Shown piece after piece: positions 1 to 7,626 of a stretch of DNA of 64,000 bases. The stretch covers positions 496,001 to 560,000 of the forward strand of contig OZ243044.1 of assembly GCA_965212135.1 (NCBI GenBank), given 5' to 3'. A model generated the notes under the pieces. The model was not told the DNA's origin, ran no database searches, and worked only from the letters and a program-made list of their open reading frames with translations. The stretch is from Bin75 sp965212135 (lineage in GTDB: Bacteria > Nitrospirota > Nitrospiria > Nitrospirales > UBA8639). Numbering within the stretch: the first letter of the stretch is position 1; each line of letters opens with the position of its first letter. A program made the translations under genes and the position numbers.

Positions 1-1368
1 CTGCGCATGGCCGTGATTCAGGCCAAACGCAAAAATCCGGCGACCAGCGGCCAGGTCTTTGATTTTCTCCATGACCTCTTGCTTAAGACCCGGCCCGGCG
101 GCGACGTGCCTTCCTGGGAAGCCGTCCGGCCGTTCGCCATGAAATTTCAGCAGACAACCGGCCCGGTGATGGCGAAAGGCGTTGAAGACACCGCGTTTTA
201 CATTTATAACCGTTTGATTTCACTCAACGAAGTGGGCGGAGAACCCACGCAATTCGGCATTCCCGTCGCCGCGTTCCATGAACGGATGCGGGAACGGCAA
301 CAGCAATGGCCGCTTAGCTTTTCCGCCACCTCGACTCATGATACCAAGCGAAGTCAGGACGTACGCGCGCGCATCAACGTCCTGTCCGAACTGCCGCGGG
401 AATGGAAAACGCGGGTCAGGCGATGGCACCGGCTCAACAAAAAGAAAAAGATCCGCCTTGAAGGCAGGGAAATCCCTTCCCGCAATGAAGAATATTTCCT
501 CTATCAGACACTGCTGGGGGCGTGGCCTTTTGCCGGACTCGACTCCCCCGCCTACTTGGATTTTTGCCGGCGTATTCAGGACTACATGCTCAAAGCCGTC
601 AAAGAAGCCAGCGTGCATACCGGTTGGATCAATCCCGATGAGGCCTATGAGCAAGCCGTGAGCCGGTTCATTCAGCACATTCTCGAACCCGGCCCCTCCA
701 ATCAATTCATGGAAGACTTTCTGCCCTTTCAGCACACCATTGCCCGATATGGTATGTATAATGCGTTGGCACAGGTCGCGTTGAAAATCGGGTGCCCCGG
801 TACGCCGGACTTTTATCAGGGGTCGGAGATCTGGAATCTGGCGCTGGTTGACCCGGACAATCGTCGGCCCGTTGATTTTGAACATTTACAGAACATGGCA
901 AACACCATGCCGTCAGACGGGCCGGCGATCACGGAAACGTTTCTGCGGAACCTTCTGGAATCCTATGAAGACGGACGCATCAAATTCTACGTCACCCGCA
1001 CGTTACTCAACTACCGCAAGGCCCGCCGTGAGCTGTTTCAGCGTGGCGACTACGACCCCCTTGAAACACATGGCGAAAAACGTCAATATCTGTGTGCATT
1101 TCAACGAACGTGGGAAAATCAGGAGGTGATCGTCGTGGCGCCGCGTCTCATCCACGGCATCATCCCGGACCCGACGGTTCCGGCGCTTGGTCACGACGTA
1201 TGGGGCAATACGTGCGTGGCGCTTCGGAACGATGACCGGACAACCCGCTACCGACACGTGCTGACGAACCAAACAATCGCGTCACAAGCCAACGAGGGTC
1301 GCGCCACATTGGCCGTCTCTGAAATCTTTCAACAACTGCCCGTAGCCATCATGGAGCGCATATCATGA
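1..1368 (+). CDS. treY: Maltooligosyl trehalose synthase, C-terminal part (cut by window start)
   Basis: TreY is a GH13-family enzyme that rearranges the reducing end of a maltooligosaccharide into a trehalosyl unit, the first step of the TreY/TreZ trehalose pathway in the cytosol. The reading frame is open from base 1, so the N-terminal half lies outside the window; about 455 residues are visible. Recognisable family blocks are the GPVMAKGVEDTAFY stretch (around residue 60), the STHDTKRSQDVRAR block and the GTPDFYQG block near the C-terminal catalytic region. No treZ or glgX is visible downstream. The stop overlaps the next start by four bases (ATGA), so the two genes are probably co-translated. 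Confidence 0.93.
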   Translation: MRMAVIQAKRKNPATSGQVFDFLHDLLLKTRPGGDVPSWEAVRPFAMKFQQTTGPVMAKGVEDTAFYIYNRLISLNEVGGEPTQFGIPVAAFHERMRERQQQWPLSFSATSTHDTKRSQDVRARINVLSELPREWKTRVRRWHRLNKKKKIRLEGREIPSRNEEYFLYQTLLGAWPFAGLDSPAYLDFCRRIQDYMLKAVKEASVHTGWINPDEAYEQAVSRFIQHILEPGPSNQFMEDFLPFQHTIARYGMYNALAQVALKIGCPGTPDFYQGSEIWNLALVDPDNRRPVDFEHLQNMANTMPSDGPAITETFLRNLLESYEDGRIKFYVTRTLLNYRKARRELFQRGDYDPLETHGEKRQYLCAFQRTWENQEVIVVAPRLIHGIIPDPTVPALGHDVWGNTCVALRNDDRTTRYRHVLTNQTIASQANEGRATLAVSEIFQQLPVAIMERIS

Positions 1369-1619
1369 CAACGCTGACATCACGACCGGCAAACCACGGC
1401 AGACATCAAGCGTCAACAACCGACCCCGAAAGCGATGAAGCTCTGGGATGGGAAGGCCACGTCACCATCCCCAACGCCCCGATTTTAACCAAACTGCTGA
1501 ACAACTGGCCCGAACTGCGAACGGGTCTGGCGTTCAGTATGGTGTTCGTAGTGGGAGCGATTGTCGGAGGCACACTGCTTGCTTTATTGGGGGGGAATAA
1601 AAAATCCGCGAACGAGTAA
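1365..1619 (+). CDS. Small single-pass membrane protein of unknown function
   Basis: Encodes 84 residues. The first 55 are polar, followed by one hydrophobic segment (about residues 56-76, rich in V, G, A and L) and a short lysine-containing tail, so a single-spanning membrane protein is likely. The start overlaps the treY stop as ATGA, which supports a real, translationally coupled gene. I recognise no family. Its role is unknown; association with the trehalose gene is only by position. Confidence 0.6.
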   Translation: MTTLTSRPANHGRHQASTTDPESDEALGWEGHVTIPNAPILTKLLNNWPELRTGLAFSMVFVVGAIVGGTLLALLGGNKKSANE

Positions 1620-1707
1620 CCGGCGCGGCCATTCAGTCCATCGGCAAGGCTCAACGACTCCTGCTTACAACAGAGCTGAAACAAGGATCGTTAAATTTTT
1701 GAGTGAT

Positions 1708-2523
1708 TTAGCGAGAGAGTGGTGAGGAATGACTCTGGAAATCCAAGACTCTGTCATTGGGAGCGGCAATACAATGAAAAATGAATTCCCCAGCCTCATC
1801 CATTATTTTACCTTGCATGGTGAATATCGTGTAGCCGGCTTCAAGTAAATACTTTCGTCCATCCCATTCTCTTAAAGAGTGAACTTCGAACACCACAATC
1901 GGGCGGGACCGTCTCAGGATACTCCTCATACCAGCCAAAACCTCGAAACCCGCACCTTCAACGTCAATTTTCACAAGGTCAATCCCCCTCTCATAAGAGG
2001 AGAAATACTTATCCAATGATGTGGAGGGGACAGAAAACTCTGCACGGTTGATCGTATCTATTTCATTCGACCCAATAATATTCCATTCAGCCACACTCCG
2101 ATTGATTCCAGGGAACACCTGTGCAAACTCTTTCTGACCATCACTCACGGCGAGATTCTCTACTTTTATCCGACCACGAAATCTTTGATTATTGTAGGTA
2201 ACCAGTCGTGCATTCTCGTGATGTAATTCGAAAGCATGGATAAACCCAGATGGACCCACAAGGTTTGCCATCAGGAAGCTATACTCGCCACGATTGGCTC
2301 CAACATCGACGCAACACCAACCACTTTGTATATTCTTGTTCATAAATTCCCAGACGTCTGGTTCAGCTTTTCTTACAATGGACGCATCAAAGAAAAACCC
2401 TCTGATGTAACAGATAGCTTTCAGCCGTTTAAATTTTCTGCAAGTTTCGCGAAACATGTCCAAAGCCTTCATAGTCCGTTGCGGCACTCTGGTTGACAAG
2501 AACGGCATTCTTTCAAGATTCAT
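1708..2523 (-). CDS. FkbM-family SAM-dependent methyltransferase
   Basis: A 271-residue protein with the FkbM methyltransferase fold: a SAM-binding motif I (CVDVGANRGEYS, about residues 71-82) and the diagnostic IDLVKIDVEGAGFEVLAG block in the second half. Such enzymes usually O-methylate sugars, lipids or secondary metabolites; the substrate cannot be read here. No glycan or polyketide genes adjoin it. Its codon use is visibly more AT-rich than treY upstream and ubiA beyond, and it sits next to a toxin-antitoxin-like pair, so recent acquisition is plausible. The first in-frame ATG is used; internal ATGs at residues 6 and 18 are alternatives. Confidence 0.8.
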   Translation of the reverse strand: MNLERMPFLSTRVPQRTMKALDMFRETCRKFKRLKAICYIRGFFFDASIVRKAEPDVWEFMNKNIQSGWCCVDVGANRGEYSFLMANLVGPSGFIHAFELHHENARLVTYNNQRFRGRIKVENLAVSDGQKEFAQVFPGINRSVAEWNIIGSNEIDTINRAEFSVPSTSLDKYFSSYERGIDLVKIDVEGAGFEVLAGMRSILRRSRPIVVFEVHSLREWDGRKYLLEAGYTIFTMQGKIMDEAGEFIFHCIAAPNDRVLDFQSHSSPLSR

Positions 2524-2541
2524 GCTTTACATACATGTGGC

Positions 2542-2793
2542 TTATCTGATCATTCTTCGATATTCATCATGCCTGCCAATCCATACCCATACCAAGTCAT
2601 CACCGTCTTTGACGTCCAGTGACCTGTAAATGCGACCAACTCGAATTGACCAGAATTTTCCGACTTTTTTAAAGTGAAGGGAAGGGCGATGAGGATTGCT
2701 TTCGAGCAACTCGAAGTTACCCAAAGCTAAATCTTGCGTAGCTTTTGAAAGATTGTTAAAGCATGTCCAAAACCGCTTTGTTGTCCTGCCCAC
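2542..2793 (-). CDS. RelE/ParE-family toxin-like protein
   Basis: An 83-residue protein starting at GTG, immediately downstream of a small antitoxin-like gene. The pattern (an N-terminal helix, then KKVGKFWSIRVGRIYRSLDV and a C-terminal VWVWIGRHDEYRRMI strand/helix) matches the RelE/ParE superfamily of ribosome-dependent RNases or gyrase poisons. The aromatic and basic residues near the C-terminus are typical. The start lies 7 bases after the upstream stop, giving the usual antitoxin-toxin order. Target and activity are unknown. Confidence 0.7.
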   Translation of the reverse strand: MGRTTKRFWTCFNNLSKATQDLALGNFELLESNPHRPSLHFKKVGKFWSIRVGRIYRSLDVKDGDDLVWVWIGRHDEYRRMIR

Positions 2794-2800
2794 ATACAGC

Positions 2801-2998
2801 TTACGGGATCCATTTCTGAGGTTTTTCAGAAACGGCCTCGTCTTTCAGAAAATCCAATTTACCCGATGTTGAGTCTTCCTCTATTTCTCTATCCCATTCT
2901 CCCCAATCTTCCTTGGTGAACCACAATATTCGGATTTGCACGTACACTTTTCGCGAGAGAGAAGTAATTGATGATCTAATGTCTTCTAACATTGACAT
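2801..2998 (-). CDS. Probable type II antitoxin partner of the RelE/ParE-like protein
   Basis: About 65 residues from the ATG at 2998, preceded by a strong GGGAGG ribosome site seven bases upstream; the frame remains open further upstream but without such a site. The C-terminal part (SGKLDFLKDEA) resembles the extended toxin-wrapping segment of RelB/CC2985-type antitoxins, though no clear ribbon-helix-helix N-terminus is visible. Order and spacing with the gene at 2542-2793 support a toxin-antitoxin operon. Autoregulation is expected for such pairs, but I could not identify an operator. Confidence 0.55.
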   Translation of the reverse strand: MSMLEDIRSSITSLSRKVYVQIRILWFTKEDWGEWDREIEEDSTSGKLDFLKDEAVSEKPQKWIP

Positions 2999-3142
2999 AG
3001 TAACGCCTCCCTTTAAGTTTCCACTATGGCTACCGCCACGATGGGCAACGGGAGGTAACCATACTTGACACAATCAACATTCTTCAATATCAATCTTTTG
3101 TCTATCCGCCTTACGTCATATTGCCTATTACGCTATCGGTTA

Positions 3143-3217
<75 letters not shown>

Positions 3218-3360
3218 TTTGGGGGAAATAGCGTGATGGCGATGGGACACGTCATCCAGCCAGAAAGCCATCTTATTTTCTGAAACGCCCTGTGTCAACC
3301 GACGCAAGGCAAGTGTGGAAACACGGCACATGGATGGCATCCAGGCCGATAACCCATTGA

Positions 3361-4299
3361 GTGATTGACAGAGTTTTTCCCGCTGGTTATCGTGACGGGG
3401 TGTCCTCTTCCGCTGGCCCAGACTCCCCGCCTTCCCCACCAATTCCCACGTTCTCCGCGTCCAACGTATCATCCCTGATCCGGCTCTCGAATCAAACGGG
3501 AACCCTCCTGCTTCTGCTTCCGTCCCTGTGGGCCTTGGTTTTAGCATCGGATGGCCGACCATCCGGTCTGCTGATCCTTATTTTCACGGCTGGAGCATTC
3601 ATCATGCGAAGCGCCGGTGTCATTATGAACGATCTGGCCGACCGTTCGTTTGACCGCCAGGTGGCACGTACCGCCACTCGTCCGCTGGCCAGCGGCGCAC
3701 TTTCCCCTTTTCATGCCGGCCTGATACTTGGCGGGCTTCTTCTTGCCGCCGCTGGCCTTCTGGCCTTTTTGAATCCGCCGGCCGTCCGGATCAGTCCAAT
3801 TGCATTGGGATTGGCGGCGGTTTATCCTTTTACAAAACGATTTGTTCACGTCCCTCAATTTTTTCTTGGTCTGGCCTTTGGCTGGGGCGCCGTCATGGCC
3901 TGGGCCGCTGTTCGGAATCAACTCGACCCCACCGCGTGGCTGCTTTTTGCGGCTACCATCTGTTGGGCCTTGGCCTACGACACCATTTACGCACTTCAGG
4001 ATCGCGAGGACGATCGTCGTATCGGGGTCAAATCATCCGCTATTTTCTTCGGCGCCCGTGTGTGGGTGGCCGTGGGCCTCTTCGAGACGGTCATGCTTGG
4101 ACTTCTCGCGACGGCGGGTTGGCTGGAAAATCTCAACTGGTCGTTTTACGGAGGATTGGCCGGAGTTGCCGGGTTTGTGAGCCAGCAGGTCTGGCGGCTA
4201 CGCGGCACGGTGGCCCCCTCGGAGGCCTTTGCGATGTTTCAACACCACGTTGGAATCGGACTGATTGTTTTGGGCGGGTTGTGGCTGGGCACGTTCTAG
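3361..4299 (+). CDS. ubiA: UbiA-family polyprenyltransferase (4-hydroxybenzoate polyprenyltransferase-like)
   Basis: A membrane prenyltransferase of 312 residues with both Asp-rich motifs of the UbiA family: NDLADRSFD (residues 90-98) and a second DxxYAxxDxxDD block (YDTIYALQDREDD) near residue 220. The YPFTKR and LGLAFGWG segments are typical of the 4-hydroxybenzoate subgroup. It would attach a polyprenyl tail to an aromatic acid in quinone synthesis. Nitrospira are expected to use menaquinone, so the acceptor may be a futalosine-pathway intermediate instead; that is inference. The only upstream in-frame starts are GTG codons (3361 or 3400). It converges with the cytochrome gene ending at 4308. 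Confidence 0.85.
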   Translation: MIDRVFPAGYRDGVSSSAGPDSPPSPPIPTFSASNVSSLIRLSNQTGTLLLLLPSLWALVLASDGRPSGLLILIFTAGAFIMRSAGVIMNDLADRSFDRQVARTATRPLASGALSPFHAGLILGGLLLAAAGLLAFLNPPAVRISPIALGLAAVYPFTKRFVHVPQFFLGLAFGWGAVMAWAAVRNQLDPTAWLLFAATICWALAYDTIYALQDREDDRRIGVKSSAIFFGARVWVAVGLFETVMLGLLATAGWLENLNWSFYGGLAGVAGFVSQQVWRLRGTVAPSEAFAMFQHHVGIGLIVLGGLWLGTF

Positions 4300-4307
4300 C
4301 GGCGGCG

Positions 4308-5333
4308 TTATTCCGGCGAAGGGATGGGCTTATCGGGTTTCGGCGCGCGCAACGTCTCAAGATAGACCGTCACCGCTTTGGCGTCATGATCATGAAGCCC
4401 CAGGTTTGGCATGCGCGTGTGCTTTTTCATGGCTTGCGGGTATCGAATCCAGCGATAGACCCATGTATCATTGAGCCGGAACCCGGCACGGTCCAAAGCC
4501 GGCCCGACCAGCCCGCCCACGTCGCCGGTACTGTGACACCCGTTACACCCGTATTTATTGAAATACAGGTTTTTGCCTTCTTCGGCCAGCTTGATCCGTT
4601 CTGTCCCGGCCATGGTGAAATCCGGTCGTGAGATGTGAGCCATTTTGGGGCGTTTTGAGAAATTCTCCCACGCCACTCTGGCGACTTCAAACTTTTCTTC
4701 CTCGCGTTCATAGGCTTCCTCTTCCGGAAGCACTATTTCCTCTTCGTCTTCCATATCCATGTTTTCATCGCTGTCTTCAGATTCTTCGGCTTCCTGTCTC
4801 TCCAGTGCGGCATCCATGGCCTGTCTGGCCTGATCGTATGTGGTCCTGGCAGCATGAAATTGCGACTCCAACTGGGCTTGCCGACCTTCAACGTCAAACG
4901 TCAATGAGCCGCTATGCAGCGTTCGAACGTATCCGACAATCGCCCATAGTTCGTCTTCGGAAAGGGTATGGCGAAACGTGGGCATCGTCGCGACCGCGAA
5001 GTAATCTTCATCGTCAAGCACGGCCTGCAGCGAGGTATCTCTCATGTCCCGCGAGATCGTATTAAAAATTTCCTCATCGGTAAACGTGGACATTGTGGTC
5101 TCTTCCGACAGATCGCGGGGACGAGGATCCGGCATCCGTTCCCAATTAAAACCTTCCGCCTGCCTTCCGGTTTCGCCGTGACAGTGCATGCAGTAATGGC
5201 GATAGAGCTTCCGGCCTTTCGAGGTTCTTTCGTCCTCAAACACGGCACAGCCGCTGGCCACCGCCACCACGAGGGCGGCCACACCGACGACGACCACGCC
5301 CAAGACCCGTCGCATGTCTGGTGCCCCCTTCAT
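4308..5333 (-). CDS. Di-heme c-type cytochrome lipoprotein with acidic linker
   Basis: About 341 residues. An N-terminal hydrophobic segment ends in ASGC (Cys 29), consistent with a lipoprotein signal. Two heme c motifs are present: CMHCH (48-52) in the first cytochrome domain and CNGCH in the C-terminal domain. Between them is a linker very rich in Glu and Asp followed by more acidic helix. The start at 5333 is chosen because its ATGA overlaps the stop of the NxrC-like gene; an ATG at 5315 with a GGGG ribosome site is an alternative. It is the last gene of the respiratory cluster and probably shuttles electrons on the outer face of a membrane. Confidence 0.85.
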   Translation of the reverse strand: MKGAPDMRRVLGVVVVGVAALVVAVASGCAVFEDERTSKGRKLYRHYCMHCHGETGRQAEGFNWERMPDPRPRDLSEETTMSTFTDEEIFNTISRDMRDTSLQAVLDDEDYFAVATMPTFRHTLSEDELWAIVGYVRTLHSGSLTFDVEGRQAQLESQFHAARTTYDQARQAMDAALERQEAEESEDSDENMDMEDEEEIVLPEEEAYEREEEKFEVARVAWENFSKRPKMAHISRPDFTMAGTERIKLAEEGKNLYFNKYGCNGCHSTGDVGGLVGPALDRAGFRLNDTWVYRWIRYPQAMKKHTRMPNLGLHDHDAKAVTVYLETLRAPKPDKPIPSPE

Positions 5334-6166
5334 GCCGAGTTGCCTCTCCGGATTTTTCTCACCAGGAACCATTCAAAACCGGCGGCAATCGCAATCCCCA
5401 GCGCGACGTATCCATAGACGGTATTGTCTGACGGCGGCTCGGCGCGGAGATACCACCAGGAAGAGATGGCTTTCTGCGAGCCTTTTTCTTTCACAATTCC
5501 ATCAACGAGTTGGCCGTCCCACAATGCAAAGGCCACGTTCGTCCATTGACCGGGAGTAATTTGCACGTCGTGTTCGTCCTCCGTTTGCAATGACCGGGAA
5601 AAGACCACGCGCCAGACTCCCTCCCGCCACGCTCCCGTTGCCGAGACGTGTTGGCGTTTTTGCGCACGAAGCGTTTTAAACCCTTTGGCGCTCATATCAA
5701 CGGCTTTGCCGGCGGCTTTTTTCCAGTACCAGATATTGACCGGACCGCCTTCGACTTGCAGCATTTCCTGCCCATGCCCAAAGTGAGCCTTGCGGTCTCC
5801 CACCATAAATTCGAGCGCGGCGGCATCCGCGGCGTCTTCGGACGGATCGTCATATTCCAGCATGACGGCCAAATCCCGGCCGTTATGCATGCCGCGAACA
5901 TTGACGGCCTTCACCGTGACTTCCTGAATGCGGTCCGGCCAATGAACCTGGGGGGCCAATCGAAATTTCGACGGCTGGATCGTGTCCCAGACGGCCGCAT
6001 TCGGGTTATCGCCGGGCAACGCCTCGTCGGTCAGATGCAACCGGATGGAGATGCTGCCGGTGTCGCCTTCCATATCCGGTTCACTGGCCAGAACCCAGGA
6101 CGCACTGAATCCCGTCACCACGAACACGACGCACAGCGCGACCTTGAAAATTTTTTCACGTCCCAT
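5330..6166 (-). CDS. NxrC-like / ethylbenzene dehydrogenase-type heme b subunit with C-terminal membrane anchor
   Basis: A 278-residue exported protein: an N-terminal signal (ending near VLASEP), a beta-rich domain of the ethylbenzene-dehydrogenase/dimethylsulfide-dehydrogenase gamma-subunit type, and a C-terminal transmembrane helix (YGYVALGIAIAAGFEWFLV) followed by basic residues. In the DMSO-reductase-type enzymes, including nitrite oxidoreductase, such gamma subunits bind one heme b and pass electrons to cytochromes. No alpha or beta subunit is near, so here it is probably a component or electron partner of the bc/bd-like cluster. The ATG at 6166 is preferred because AAGGAG lies seven bases upstream; 6172 would leave only one base. 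Confidence 0.75.
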   Translation of the reverse strand: MGREKIFKVALCVVFVVTGFSASWVLASEPDMEGDTGSISIRLHLTDEALPGDNPNAAVWDTIQPSKFRLAPQVHWPDRIQEVTVKAVNVRGMHNGRDLAVMLEYDDPSEDAADAAALEFMVGDRKAHFGHGQEMLQVEGGPVNIWYWKKAAGKAVDMSAKGFKTLRAQKRQHVSATGAWREGVWRVVFSRSLQTEDEHDVQITPGQWTNVAFALWDGQLVDGIVKEKGSQKAISSWWYLRAEPPSDNTVYGYVALGIAIAAGFEWFLVRKIRRGNSA

Positions 6167-6202
6167 GTGCATGCTCCTTACGACCTGTTCGCTTTCGCGA
6201 GG

Positions 6203-6928
6203 CTACTCCTCTTCTTCCCATGTGCGCGGAGACTGACCGGCCCCCGCATATTCACCCATGATGATTTTCCAGATCTGTTCGTCCGTCAATTCTTTTTCCC
6301 ACCGAGGCATGGCGGATTGCCACGGCATACCCTCAACCGGCAACCCCACCCCGCCTTTTTTGATGCGCCAGAACAGATAGGACTCCTGCAACTGCGCAAT
6401 GGTTCCCGGATCTCTGAAATTCGCCGGGGGCGGATTGAAACCCACGGCCGCCGGGCCTTTCCCGTCAAAATTTTCGCCATGACAGGGAAAACAATTCGCG
6501 AAATACAGTCCCTGGCCCGCCGTAATATTTTCCTGTGTGCTCGGAAACGGGTTGGCCAGCCCGACAAATTCACCGGGAGGCGCGGGATGAATGGTTCGGT
6601 TTTCCGCCGGCGGCATTTCGCTCGGCGCCAGTTTTGTGTACGTCTGCCACCCCACCAGCAAGGGGAACAGCACAAACACGATGAGGCGCGCGGTCCCGGC
6701 GATGCCCACCTGCCCCTCGCCGGTCAAAAACCGACCGATGGGACCCATAAAATCGTCAAGACTCGCGCCGCTCATCGTATAGAAAATCACGGCGGCGGAA
6801 AACGTCAGGGCCACGTACAGGAAAATTAAACTGGCCGGCAACGGCGCGGTGAACAACGGGAGAACGAACTTGAGAAACACATACATTCCCGCCAACAGGA
6901 TGGCCGTTTTCGCAAGGGGACCTTTCAT
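6203..6928 (-). CDS. Membrane-bound mono-heme cytochrome c
   Basis: A 241-residue protein with about three N-terminal hydrophobic segments (roughly residues 5-27, 31-52 and 79-95) and a C-terminal cytochrome c domain with one CFPCH motif (146-150). The methionine-containing MPWQSAMPRW region downstream could supply the axial Met. It lies three bases from the preceding cytochrome gene, so the two are surely co-transcribed. A role in passing electrons at the membrane surface is inferred from the context of cytochrome b and bd-like genes. Confidence 0.85.
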   Translation of the reverse strand: MKGPLAKTAILLAGMYVFLKFVLPLFTAPLPASLIFLYVALTFSAAVIFYTMSGASLDDFMGPIGRFLTGEGQVGIAGTARLIVFVLFPLLVGWQTYTKLAPSEMPPAENRTIHPAPPGEFVGLANPFPSTQENITAGQGLYFANCFPCHGENFDGKGPAAVGFNPPPANFRDPGTIAQLQESYLFWRIKKGGVGLPVEGMPWQSAMPRWEKELTDEQIWKIIMGEYAGAGQSPRTWEEEE

Positions 6929-6931
6929 GGT

Positions 6932-7552
6932 TCACTCTCCTGGCTGGTTGGCTCCGTGGGCGGCGGCGGACGCGACCGTCATGGCGCCGTCTTCACGTAT
7001 CCCAAGCACGTCTTTGACTGTGATACTGATGGGTTCGCCGCTCATTTTCTGGAGAAACGCAATCACCGAGTAAATTTCCTGTTTTGACAAGGCAATCGGA
7101 TTTTTATCGATATGCGGCATACGGGCCGGATATTCCTCCGGGACCCCTTCGTGCCTGAAATCCAAATAAATGTAGGCTTGGGGTTCGGTGAGACTTTCAT
7201 AGATGAATTCGGGTGCGAGTTTGGCGCCAATGCCTTTCAAATCCGGACACCTGGCGGATTCACTGGGCCCGATGGAATGACACAAGGCGCACTGGCCTTT
7301 GCTAAAGAAAATCTTTTGACCGATCCCGGCCAAATCGTCCGGTGTTTTGACTTTGGTAATATCAAACGTCTCAATCGCCGGAGGAAGAGAGGCCATCTGC
7401 GGCACGCTCAGGGCAATCAGGCTAAACGTCCCCAGAACGATGATCACGAACCCCCCGACCCGCAGGAATTTCGATCGAATAAAGAGCAGGATGCAGACTC
7501 CGAGTCCGACGACAAGAAGCTCGATTATTTGAAGTAACGTCACTTCACTCAT
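6932..7552 (-). CDS. Membrane-anchored mono-heme cytochrome c
   Basis: A 206-residue protein with two N-terminal hydrophobic helices (about residues 5-25 and 32-53) and a cytochrome c domain with CALCH (88-92). The ARMPHIDKNPIAL segment carries a plausible axial Met, as in class I cytochromes. It lies between the first bd-like gene (75 bases away) and the next cytochrome (3 bases). The anchor plus a single heme resembles cytochromes that accept electrons from a bc-type complex; that role is inference. Confidence 0.85.
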   Translation of the reverse strand: MSEVTLLQIIELLVVGLGVCILLFIRSKFLRVGGFVIIVLGTFSLIALSVPQMASLPPAIETFDITKVKTPDDLAGIGQKIFFSKGQCALCHSIGPSESARCPDLKGIGAKLAPEFIYESLTEPQAYIYLDFRHEGVPEEYPARMPHIDKNPIALSKQEIYSVIAFLQKMSGEPISITVKDVLGIREDGAMTVASAAAHGANQPGE

Positions 7553-7626
7553 GGGCCTTCAATCCGGTTTGGTCCTTCCGCAACCATTCGTTTCTCATGA
7601 TACGCCGTCCCATCCTTCCCGCGCGT

